From Azorinus chamasolen (Eukaryota; Mollusca; Bivalvia; Cardiida; Solecurtidae), in contig OY755240.1 of assembly GCA_963576725.1 (NCBI GenBank), positions 37,040,629-37,104,628 on the forward strand: DNA of 64,000 nucleotides, given 5' to 3'. The notes under the pieces are model-generated. The model saw only the letters and a program-made list of their open reading frames with translations, did not search any database and was not told the origin of the DNA. Of the stretch, positions 35,688 to 46,578 are shown one piece after another (within the stretch, counting starts at the first letter, position 1; each line of letters starts with the position of its first letter). A program made the translations under genes and the position numbers.

Positions 35688-37012
35688 ATGTCTCCCCCCA
35701 TATTTATATGGGGGAGACATATTGTTTTCGTGAGAGTTGTCTGTCTGTCTGTCTGTCTGTCTCCGTCTGTCCGTCTGTCTGTCTGTCCGTCACACTTTTT
35801 GTCCGGACAATAACTTCAATATGCCTGATGCCAGTTGCTTGAAACTTCATATATGGAAAGAGCATAATGAGAGGAAGTGTCATGCACAAGGTCCATAACT
35901 CTGGCTTCACTAATATAGGAGTTATTGCCCCTTGTAAAAAAAATCACACTTTTTTGTCCGGACGATAACTACTATATAGCTCATGCCATTGGATTGAAAC
36001 TTCATATATGGAAAGATCTTGACGAGAGGAAGTGTCATGCACAAGGTCCATAACTCTGCCTTCGCTAATATTGGAGTTATTGCCCTTTGTAAAAAATATC
36101 ACAATATTTTGTCCGGACAATAACTTCAATTTGCCTGATGCCAGTTGATTTAAACTTCATATATGGAAAGAGCATAATCAGAGGAAGTGTCATGCAGAAG
36201 GTACATAACTCTGGCTTCACTAATATAGGAGTTATTGCCCTTTGTAAAAAAATTCACACTTTTTTGTCCGGACGATAACTACTATATGGCTCATGCCATT
36301 AGATTGAAACTTCATATATCGAAAGACCATAACGAGAGTAAGTGTCATGCACAAGGTCCATAACTCTGGCTTCACTAATATTGGAGTTATTGCCCTTTGT
36401 AAAATAAATCACAATTTTTTGTCCGGATGATTACTCCTATGTGACACATGCCATTGGAGTGAAACTTCATACATGGAACGATCATAATAAGAGAAAGTGT
36501 CATGCATAAGATCCTTAACTCGAGCTTCAATAAATTTAGAGTTATTGCCCCTTGTACATTTGTTTAATTCTTTCTTGTCCGGACGCTAACTCCTACATGG
36601 CTCTTGCCATCGTATTGAAACTTCATACATGGAAAGAGCATGATGAGAGAAAGTGTCATTAACAAGGGCCATAATTCTGGCTTCAATACTTTTGGAGTTA
36701 TTGCCCTTTGTTACATTTTTTGGCCGATCAATAACTCCTGTTCGACTGATGCTATTGGAATGACATTTTATTTTTGGAAAGAGCATGATGAAAGTAAGTG
36801 TCATGCACAAGGGCCATTAATCTGGTATCAGTATTTTTGGAGTTATTAGCTGTTATCATTTTCTTTTTGAAAAATGTAGTGTGGAAAACGCATATTGAGG
36901 GGAAGTATCATTCATCAAGACCATAACATTTTTAGTGATTTCCCTTTACATATTGCTTTTATTAGAGGGGGAGACATCCGTTTTTTTGACAAAAACCTCT
37001 AGTTTTAGATTG
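35688..37012 (+). mobile_element. TGTCTCCCC-type tandem-core element
   Basis: The head TATGTCTCCCCCCATATTTA folds with TATGGGGGAGACATA and is followed by a GTCT/CCGT microsatellite. About seven ~150-bp units follow (TTTTGTCCGGACRATAACT, GAAACTTCATATATGGAAAG, GTCATGCACAAGGTCCATAA, GGAGTTATTGCCC). The tail GGGGGAGACAT is followed by AACCTCTAGT. It splits a phrase (CACTCAT / TTTAGATTGAGAAAAC) that is continuous in the sister copy near 47305, so the insertion is proven and the ends are known to about one base. Confidence 0.82.
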
Positions 37013-37337
37013 AGAAAACTGTGTGGATAATTCTCAAAATGCAGAAAGCTCTTAAAGCTTTTTTTCCATATCTATGCCCTGCATTAAGCTGCCAGCTATC
37101 AATATAGAGCCTATAACTGTATCTGCTTAATACAAATTCAAGTGTTCTATTGCATCTTGGAGAGCAGTGTCTATTTTTAGCTGGCTATTTTTAGCATACA
37201 TAAAAGGTAGGTTATCTCCCTTTCCCACTTTTTGATTACAACTGAATTGCCTCACTTCTGGATAATGGCAGTTGCAAAATAGATCTGACATGTAAATAGA
37301 ACAATTAACCCTTTACTCCATAAATATGCATTTCTAC

Positions 37338-37600
37338 ACATTTGCAAACAGAGTAGACCAAGATCAGATGGCTCATGCAGTAGCCATCTGATCAATCTGC
37401 TCTATTTGCTTATGAATAATAGTGCAAATTGCATTAAATTATTTTCATTTTGTGTACAATATACATGTACTTATAATATGTTTACTTAATTAAGCCTTTC
37501 CCTCATATAAATGCCTTTTCATGCATTTGCAAACAGAACAGACCCAAATCAGACGGCTACTATAGCAGCTGTCTGATCAGAGTCTGATCTGTTTGTCAAT
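37338..37600. repeat. Representative pair of the dispersed CAGATCAGACGGCTCC hairpin
   Basis: Each copy is ~70 bp: GCAAACAGAGTAGACCCAGA, a TCAGACGGCTCC stem half and a loop, then the inverted half ending GGTCTACTCTGTTTGC. It is usually preceded by CCCTTTCCCTCATATAAA. Other copies lie near 13470, 19320, 26780, 27130, 27475, 39408, 39489, 42040, 45463, 46217, 46490, 47797, 47978, 53900 and 54056. It is a very short palindromic repeat family of unknown origin. Confidence 0.75.
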
Positions 37601-38383
37601 GGAATTTGAAATATGTTTCTTTACTTTCTAAAATGGCTACACTGTCCCACTTTTTTGTCCATGAATATTCACTAGGTAATATTTACATTCGCCCTGCAAC
37701 GTCCTTATATAACCTTATTCTAAAAAGAAAGTTGCATTTTCCCATGAACGTTCATTTCAATACCAGTTTGAGTCGGTTCTTCTTTTCCCACAATTCCGCT
37801 GTGTAAGCGCGGAGTAATACTGTACTGACCCAGTTATGACCTATTTTAAGATTTATCAATGGGGAATCGATTCAAGCGACCGTGAAAATTTGAAATATGG
37901 CATCTTCTTACTGAGAATTATCGCTTGAATACATAATATTGCCAACTTTAACAGCCGTGGCGTATCAAAATATATTATCAAGTAATGAGTGAAGCATAAA
38001 TAAGTCAATGTCCTTACCGTTAACAAAGAAAAATCCGAGAATAAAATCCAACGTTGTGACCCGCTTTTGATCAAGCATGGCGGGTGAGTAAATTGGCTTC
38101 GACACCGCGACCTACATTTAAGAAGATGCTTTAATACCAACATTTCGTAAATATAATTATATGATTTGAAATATCTCGATAATCTTTTCTTTAAACATAG
38201 CTGGACAATTTACTGATTAAAATCTTGTATTCATTCTATATTTATAATATGTGTTTGGGACTATCCTACTACGTTAGAAACGAACCTGTCAACGACCTAG
38301 ATAGCGGCTATTACGTGACTGGTATATAATATTTAAAAAAAATCCGTTGAAATATAAGAAATACAATGGAATATAAATATAAG

Positions 38384-38537
38384 AAATAAATGACGTGCTC
38401 CCGGTGTTCATGAGGTTATGCAACGCATAGCTTTACGAGCAAAGATTCACGTGAAGCCCTTCGGGCTTCACTCACTTTGCTCGTAAAGCTATGCGTTGCA
38501 TAACCTCATGAACACCGGAAGCACGTCATTCATTTCT
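38384..38537. mobile_element. ~150-bp near-perfect palindrome
   Basis: Arms of about 60 bases, from AAATGACGTGCTYCCGGTGT to GCTTTACGAGCAAAG, enclose a smaller GAAGCCCTTCGGGCTTC hairpin. It has the size and shape of a minimal foldback MITE. A similar but unrelated palindrome lies at 19846-19911. Confidence 0.7.
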
Positions 38538-38946
38538 TAATTGAAATTTTGAATAAACATAGAACAGGAGAAGGGTTAAAAGTACATCAATCTTAAGATT
38601 AGATATGAATAATAATATGAACTCGTGAAGATGTAATGAAAATATCTGAAATTTTGAACATTAGTATAGAATAATTTATTCTTTCTGAATTAAAATTGGC
38701 CCCACCCCAGGGCCGGCTAGTTTTCTATAGAAACATATAATGAAATCTTTGAAAATCATCTCCTGATTGTCTGGTGAGCTATGTCAGGGCCATTCTGGCC
38801 CTCTTGTTGTTAAAGTATGCCTATTTACAACCTTGAAACTTGGTCGCAAAATTGGTCTTAGAATTTGAGTTTAGCAAATACGTTAACCCCAGTTTATGTT
38901 GAACAAGACCTCGACGGGCGTATATTGTGCCCACTGGCACTCTTGT

Positions 38947-40258
38947 TTGATATCTTACTTTGTTCGCCTAACATCAAAAGAAACGTAGCAGGAGGCAGAA
39001 TTTTAGGGGTCTTAAAACTAAAATATTGCATAACTCCTAAATGGAGAATTTCATCAAAAATCTGTGACACGGTTCCCTAGGCATGCACATGATTTACATA
39101 TTGGCCAATTATAAAACGTTTAGTCCAAAAGATAACTTTGTAATCGCTGTTTGAAAAATTTCAAACTGGCACATTTAAATGGATTTCAAATGTCAGTTTT
39201 GATAGGATTATCGATGTTTCTGATAAATAATCAAATAAATTAATATAACTAACCAACCAGGCTTAGAAAAAATGGCTTTTGGTAGTTTTAAGTATGATTT
39301 TTCGCTAGATTTGGGGCTAAACTATCTTGCCACCTTAATGAACTGTTAATTCAACGCTGTTTGCCTTTATGACGGACAGTCCAGACAGTATAACTGCTCC
39401 CTGTAAGAACTCAGACAGGGCAGACCCTGATCAGTCGGTTCTTACATGAGCCGTCTAATCTGGGGCTACTATACTAGTGTAAGAATTCAGAAGCAAACAG
39501 AGCAGACCCTGATCAGTCGTGTCCTACATGAGCTGTCTCATTTGGGTCTACTATGTTAGTGTAATAAATAACAATGTTACCATTAATTAGAGTCATTTTC
39601 AGAAAAATACAAGTATATTTCACAAATTTAGAAGCAAACAGAACAGACGTCAGAGTGAAGATCTGTGGAAAAAACTAACTCTATGTAGAAAAAGAAGTTC
39701 CCTATCAACGGCTGTTTTGAGACGTCTCACTCCATGTTGTGCAGCTTCATTCAGTCTACCAGAAGCCATAATATAGTTAAACCACCCATCCTCGTCACAC
39801 CGACATCTGCTGCATATATACTGTAAGGCAATCTGTGTCCACTGTTTCCTGATTCAACATTTGGTTAGGATCTTAGCTGTTTGATAGTAACAGCGCAAAT
39901 CAAAAGTCTGCAGTGTTAAAAGCTATTTTAGTATAACCAGCACGGTTTAGAGTGCGGCATTTGATTTGGATCTATTTAAACTGGGTCTATATCCGAATTA
40001 TACTTTTTGCAGATCTGCCATGTTTAAGGGTGGCAATTAGTTTGGATCTAAACTAGATTAAAGTAACCAGTAACTATTTTAATTAACGTAGCAATTCCAG
40101 AGTTAACTACATGTAGTTTTCAGTTGATTAAAAAAAACACCTTGGTATTTGATTTGGATCAAAACCATTTTCGCACATCCAGATCAAAATATAACACTGT
40201 TTTAAAACTATATTGATCCTAATTATACATATAGCATATATATGCATAACTACCGACC
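38947..40258. other. AT-rich spacer with two adjacent hairpin copies
   Basis: No gene. Two consecutive CAGACCCTGATCAGTCG-type copies of the short hairpin family lie at about 39408-39480 and 39489-39563. The phrase TTTGGATCTAAACT and relatives recur at 39970-40170. Confidence 0.4.
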
Positions 40259-41230
40259 AGATTCCGCCCGCAGACAGACAGAATTCCAATGGTTAACTCC
40301 TCCGTACGGCCTACAGACATGTTTCCCATAGAAAACCTACATGCACAGGCTATAGACCGAATTCCATTGGATAACTCACCTAAACGGCCTACAGGCAGGA
40401 TTCCAATGGACAACTCGCCTGTACAGGCCATAGACAGAGTTCCAATGGTTAACTACCCCATAGGGCCTACAGGCAGAATTCCAATGAATAACTCAACTGG
40501 ACAATTAAGCCATAGACCGAATTCTAATGGACAACTCACCTGTACAGGCCAGACTGAATTCCAATGGTTAACTCCCCTATACGGCCTACATGCATGATTC
40601 CAATGGATAACCCACCTGTACAGGTCATAGACTTAATTCCAATTGATGACTCACATATACGGCCTAAATGCATGATTCCAATGGATAACTCACCTGTACA
40701 GGCCATAGACTGAATTCCAATGGATAACTCCCTAAATACAGAATTCCAATGGATATCTCACATTTACAGTCTACAGGCAGGATTCCAATGGATAACTGAA
40801 CTGTACGACCCACAGACAGGATTTCAATAAATAACTCTTCTATACGACCTACAGGCAGGATTCCAATGGATAACTCACCTATACGGCCTAAATGCAGGAT
40901 TCCAATGAATAACTCATTTGTACAGACCATTGACCCAATTCCAATGGGTAACTCCGCCATACGGACTACAGGCAGCATTCCAATGGATAACTCACCTGTA
41001 CAAGTCATAGACTGAATTCCAATGGATAACTCACTTGAATGGCCTACAGGCAGGATTCCAATAAATAACTCACCTGTACAGGCCATAGACCGAATTCCAA
41101 TGTTTAACTCCCATTTTCGGCCTAAATACTGGATTCCAATGAATAACTCACCTGTACAAGCCATAGGCCGAATTCCAATGGTTAACTCCACCATACGGCC
41201 TACAGGCCAAATTCCAATGGACAACTCGTC
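40259..41230. repeat. 39-bp minisatellite, about 25 units
   Basis: The unit is ATTCCAATGGATAACTCACC followed by TGTACAGGCCATAGACNG. Two unit types, TGTACAGGCCATAGAC and TATACGGCCTACAGGC, tend to alternate and give a 78-bp higher-order period. Because 39 is divisible by three, open frames of 13-residue repeats (ELSIGILPVGRTG-like on the minus strand) run for up to 186 residues. No start context, splice signals or flanking domain supports a gene. Confidence 0.85.
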
Positions 41231-44200
41231 CCTAGACGATTCGGCACCTATATTGCATTAGAATTGTGTCTGTAATTTCAACCTGTTTAAACCATGTTTT
41301 TGTGCTTACAGTCTATTGAAATGATAATTATAGATTTTAATTGCATTGACCTAAATTTATCACTGTTTAGACCCAGATGAACGTTTTCCGTACCAAGCAG
41401 GTATTTAACACATGCACCCAGGGCTCGGGACGTGGATCCTGCTTTCATGAGCCCAAAATTCTGAATTTTCATTGTGTCATTTATAACATTTATTGAAACA
41501 CTTGAATAATAGATAGCAACTGTTGTAAATGTTGCAGATGGGGGATGTATCCCTCCCTCCCTCCCAAATCAGTAATCAAAAAGATGATTGACAGAACAGC
41601 ACATATGTAGTTAGATAATTTTAACATTGTTACGTAAAACTATAGTAGCACTGGTATGTTTAATAAATACGAGTTTAAATAGATGAAGATAAATAATTGC
41701 CATACATGTATTTGAGATTGATACAAACAGTATAGACCCAGATAAAGTATGTATGTCTGATCTGGTTCCAATCTTTTTTTAACATTGCCGAAACAAAACA
41801 CGAGGACCAATTACACATATGCAAAAAGCCAAAAACATATAAAAGAAAATAAAGAATATACAAATACATTTACTTTTAAATCAGGTTGGATCCAGATCGC
41901 TCGCCGATTAATTCAATGACTGATCTGGCTCAAATCTGATATTTCTCGTTATATGTACACTTTTAAACTGGAGGACAAACACAAGTAAATGAAATATAAA
42001 GCATGCAATCGTTTTCAAGCCAAAATGTGGAAGCAAATAGAATAGATCCCGGTTCCTGATCTGGGTTCTACTCTGTTCGCAGAGGTGTTAAAAGGCTTCT
42101 GTATGAGGGAAAGGGTGTGATAAATTGACACATGTCGGTATAACTGTGAATTGAAATTCATATTATCTACATAAACCTTTTTTACCATTTTGACTATTTG
42201 CTTCACTATATAAATTACTGAACATTTATAAAAAACATATGATGCACGTATATATAAATATATATGCGTCACTGCAAGACATACGCAAAATGCATTATTG
42301 CTAATTTTTCATTGATATAAAATACGTTTCTAAAGAGTTCAGACTGAAAAAAGATTTGTTGAATCGTTGATATGTACAGTGCATTAAGATCACATAAAAA
42401 CTCAATCATTACTTATTCACTTTTATTTTATGGTGTGTTAACCATCTACCTGCTTTGGAAGTGTACGAATGTGCAAGCTCTCGTCTCTTTAATTTTTAAA
42501 GTTTCACATTGTATTCTCTTAATTTTAGTTTAAAATGTTGACCGAGTGTCAAAGAACTTGGGTTCGGATGATACGTCCAATTACTCGGCATCTCACCCAG
42601 ATCAAAGCTGCTTGCATACGATAGGTGATCTAGATATTCACTATATCATAAGATTCGCGATTTTTTGTTTATTTTGAATATAAAATTACGACAATTTGTA
42701 TAATTACGGTTAAATGGAAAATGTCTAATTGTTAGTTTTGTGATACGTTGAACATTATTCTGAACGGTTAGCCACCTATCTTCTATGTGAATTAACTCAT
42801 TTACTATGGACCTCTCATTCAAATCTAAACCGTTTGCCTATGCTGCTATGCTCGGTAGTTAAAATTGGCAAACGCATCTCTTTTCATCTGTTAAACTATT
42901 ATTGTTTAAATCAATGATATGTGTGAATAATTATATTTAATTGGGTGGTGAAATGACTTCCCGTATGGTAGCGAAATGGCTGTAGCGAAATGGTCAGGGT
43001 AGCGAAATAAATGGCCAGGCTAGCGAAACGCTGAGTAGCGAAAGGTCTGTAAATCAATCAGATCATTGGACCCTGTCGTTTGAAATTGTGTTAAATCAAT
43101 TAGTGACATATTCATACCTGCATCTATGTCTCTGAATCAATCAGCGCTTTTGAACAGACCAACATTATTGAAAGAAAGATAATTTATTGATTTCATTGCC
43201 AGTTATGTTACTTACTGTTTTCATGTTCAACTTTAGCCTCCAATAGACATAATGTGATAATTCTGGTTTAATTGTTCTACTGGAAGGTTATTTAACACCT
43301 GTACACCCACTTTGATGTTATACCGCAGATTCGTTTTCACATAATCCAATTAGCAATTTACTGATCGGGATCCCAACCGTTTACCTTCTCTTTATTTACT
43401 CTTAGCGTGCTGTAGTAATGTTTTTGTCTAGTACAATCATGAAGTAAATACTTTATGGTACAATAGTAAAATTATATTTTATTGTCTGTTATATTTCTGC
43501 TGCAGTTTTAAAACTTTATTTTATTCTGCCATTTCTTTGCGAAGATATAATCTCGATCGGTGTCAAACAGCTTGGATTCTGGTCAATAAGACGCGGAGTT
43601 ACTCAGAGTCTCATCAGAATCCAAACTGTTTGCAAAGGTAATCGTCCTTGGTGACAAAATCCATCCATACCAGGCTAATAGTTAAATAATATTAAATATT
43701 ACGCGCCGAACATAACATAAGTTTGAACGCACAGCAAAATGGATCTGAACCAACGTTGTGTACCAATAATTCATAATTATGATCTGAAAATAACTTAGAT
43801 TTGAAACTGATTCATCATTGATCGGGATCCAAAGCATTTAGCATCTCTTCATCAAACCTAAATTTACCGGGTATAGATTTAATCCAGTTCAGTGTTTCGT
43901 AATAACAATTTAGAATAATGATCTGGATCCACCTTATAAGTTCATTTTATTGATTAATTGACAGGGAAAATATAAATTTGATCACAAAAATTAATGGAAA
44001 TAAATAGGTACCGAATCGTCAAGGGTAAATTTTTGGGAGGGGCCGAGTTGACCATGGTGCTGAATTGTCTTGGGGCTGAATTGTCTATGGGCCAAGTTGG
44101 TTTGGTGCCGAGTCATCCTGAATCCCATATGGGCTCTAAGTCTTTCAGTTTTAAATATGTACACACTACTTTAGAAAACATTAGGGACATTTCCTCAAGT

Positions 44201-44235
44201 TTTCTACGGTTTTCTGTACAGGCAACAGTGCTTTC
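41231..44235. other. Gene-free AT-rich region with scattered small repeats
   Basis: It contains degenerate copies of both short hairpin families (41740, 42040, 42545, 42810, 43570, 43815) and the second GTAGCGAAAT repeat (about 42900-43050). No coding region or RNA gene is visible. Confidence 0.45.
42900..43050. repeat. Dispersed repeat with GTAGCGAAAT units, copy 2
   Basis: Matches 12897-13060 in layout: TGTGAATAATTAT leader, GAAATGACTTCCCG, then four AGCGAAA-type units. Diverged at scattered positions. Confidence 0.6.
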
Positions 44236-45151
44236 AGACTTAAAACCCTTTACTCCATATAGGCTATTTTTAGACACAACCTTTTTAGCTCACCAGAGCA
44301 CGAAGTGCTCAGGGTGAGCTTTTGTGATCGCTTGATGTCCATCGTCGTGCAATGTGCGTCGTCCGTCGTCAACAATTTGAACCTTTAAAAATCTTCTCCT
44401 CTGAATCTACAGGGTTCTCAGCTTTCATCTTTGGCACATAGCATCATCTGTAGGTCCTCTACGAAAGTTATATAAATTATGCCCCTGGGGTCAAAATTGG
44501 CCCCGCCCCAGGGGTGCCTTGTTTTCTATAGAAATATATAGTAAAAGTTTGAAAATCTTCTCCTCTGAAACTGGAATGTTCTCAGCTTTCATATTTGACA
44601 CATAGCATCATGTTCAGGTCCTCTACAAAAGTTATATAAATTATGCCCCTGGGGTCAAAATTGGCCCCGCCCCAGGGGTGGTCAGTTTTCAATAGACTTA
44701 AAACCCTTTACTCCATATAGGCTATTTTTAGACACAACCTTTTTAGCTCACCAGAGCACAAAGTGCTCAGGGTGAGCTTTTGTGATCGCCTGATATCCGT
44801 CGGTGTGCGTCGTTCGTCGTCAACAATTTGAACCTTTAAAATTCTTCTCCTCTGAATCTACAGGGGTCTCAGCTTTCATCTTTGGCACATAGCATCATCT
44901 GTAGGTCCTCTACAAAAGTTATAGAAACATAATTATAGTGAAAACTTTGAATATCATCTCCTGAACCTGGAAGGTTCTCAGCTTTCATATTTGGCACATA
45001 GCATCATGTTCAGGTCCTCTACAAAAGGTATATAAATTATGCTCCTGTGGTCAAAATTGGCTACACCCCAGGGTGGACAGTTTTCTAGCAAACTTATAGC
45101 TGACTGCGTTTTTAAGCATCTTCTCTTTGCTCATAAATAGGTCATCCAGTC
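44236..45151 (+). repeat. 458-bp direct duplication containing an AGCTCACC head
   Basis: AGACTTAAAACCCTTTACTC and the following 60 bp, including the head at 44286, recur 458 bp later with a head at 44744. The first copy therefore has a head but no tail. The two copies have already diverged in the microsatellite. Confidence 0.65.
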
Positions 45152-46162
45152 AAGCAGTAGAGAGAGATGACCAGTGGCTATTTTTAGTGCACCTGTATCT
45201 GGTGCTGGAGCCAGTGTTAGTCAGTCCTGTCTTAACCCTTTGCCTGTTCTATGTTTATTATTAATTTGAATGCCTACTGCATATTCATGAACAAAATAGT
45301 TAAAATGAAGTATGGAAGGTGGAACATTGTAGCCATTTTTTTTCCAAATTTCACAACCTACTGAATATTCATTGACAAAATAGTTATAATGAAATATAGT
45401 AGGTGGAACATTGTAGCCATTTTAGAAACTTAAGGAACAGATGTATCAAATTCCATTAACAAACAGAGCAGGCCCTGATCAGATGGCTCCTATAGGAGGC
45501 ATCTGATCTGGGTCTACTCTGTTTTCAAATGTGTGAAAACACGTTTATATGAGGGAAGGGTTAATTAATAATAGTGATTGGCATTATGATATTATTATAA
45601 CCTGCCCTGCAGTTCAGAAGAAGGGTAAATCATGTAAAGACTCCAGAATGCCAAATTAAAGATTTTAAATAAATTATGAAATATTTTTTAACATGAAATT
45701 GTATTACTTGAAACTATTAAGTTAAACTTGTGAATATGAAATTATTATGTAATAATTTATAATAATATTCAAATGCAAAAAATCAGTTTGGAATGCTAGG
45801 GTACACATACCCGTTCTGAAGAACAGTTGATCGCCTTTAGTCAGAACTTTGTATGGCCTTGTTTAAATTATGCCCCTGGGGTTAAAATTGGCCCCACCTG
45901 AGGGGTGGTCAGTTTTCAATAGAAATATATAGTAAAAACGTTGAAAATCTTCTCTGAAACTGGAAGGTTCATAACTTTCATATTTGGCACATAGCTTCAT
46001 GTTCAGGTCCTCTACAAATGTTAAATAAATTATGCCCCTGTGGTCAAAATTGGCCCTGCCCCAGGAGTAGTCAGCTTTCAATAGAAACATATAGTGAAAA
46101 CTTTTAAAATCTTCTCCTCTGATTGTCTGGTGAGCGCTTCAGGGCCATTCTGGCCCTCTTGT
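44744..46162 (+). mobile_element. AGCTCACC-type element with an internal unrelated segment
   Basis: Head at 44744, tail GTGAGCGCTTCAGGGCCATT...CTCTTGT ending at 46162. Core units are interrupted from about 45110 to 45850 by AT-rich sequence that includes one CAGATCAGATGGCTCC hairpin (45463-45530). Confidence 0.6.
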
Positions 46163-46578
46163 TAGACTTTCCCTTTTGCATATTCATGTGAGAAATCATA
46201 ATAACATTGTGAATATTTATTAAACAAAGTAGACCAAGATCAGATGACTCCTACAGGAGCTGTATGATCTAGGTCTACTCTGTTTGCAAAGGCATGAAAA
46301 AGCATTTCTAGGAAGGAAAGGGTATACAAAGTTGAAACCTTTAACCCACTACAGGATATATCTGTTTTTTATGCCATTTAGAGTCCACCCATGTCTGGCA
46401 GCTGTTTGCATATATGTTACTGATCTTATTGTCTGTTGCTATGGCAATATTTTTTAAACAATGAAAATCGTTAACCCTTTCCCTCATATAAACAGTAGAG
46501 CCAGATCAGACAGCTCATACAGGAGCCGTCTTATCAGGGTCTTCTCTGTTTGCTAATGGAATTTGATAGATCTGTTTT

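Larger units (their letters stand above)
34934..38807 (+). mobile_element. AGCTCACC-type element, long composite copy
   Basis: The head hairpin is TAGCTCACCAGAGCAC...GTGCTCTGGGTGAGCT and the tail ends GGCCCTCTTGT at 38807. It lies inside the 170-bp array, which continues on both sides (GGTTAAGGTATTT, then TGTTAAAG and TATTTAC). It contains the TGTCTCCCC element (35688-37012), two CAGATCAGACGG hairpins (37338-37415 and 37527-37600) and about 860 bp of extra sequence (about 37680-38540) absent from sister copies at 48120 and 54210. Confidence 0.75.
29665..38946 (+). mobile_element. Outer TATACGCCCG-type tandem-core element, expanded by nested insertions
   Basis: The head TATACGCCCGTTTGAAAAAA folds with CGGGACGTATT. 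The tail GACGGGCGTATATTGTGCCC ends GGCACTCTTGT at 38940-38946. Its own sequence consists of a 175-bp array (29700-31080), a 170-bp array (31086-31646, 34801-34933) and a short 3' part (38808-38946). Everything between is younger insertion, because the 170-bp repeat stops and resumes at the same point on both sides of each insert. Original length was about 2.3 kb. Confidence 0.75.

Noticed and set aside
35606..35910. Cysteine/serine-rich frame and its reverse-strand shadow
   Set aside because: Translation of the GTCT/CCGT microsatellite of the TGTCTCCCC element.
40664..41224. 186-residue minus-strand frame with 13-residue repeats
   Set aside because: Explained by the 39-bp minisatellite. The opposite strand is open as well, and there is no flanking coding sequence.
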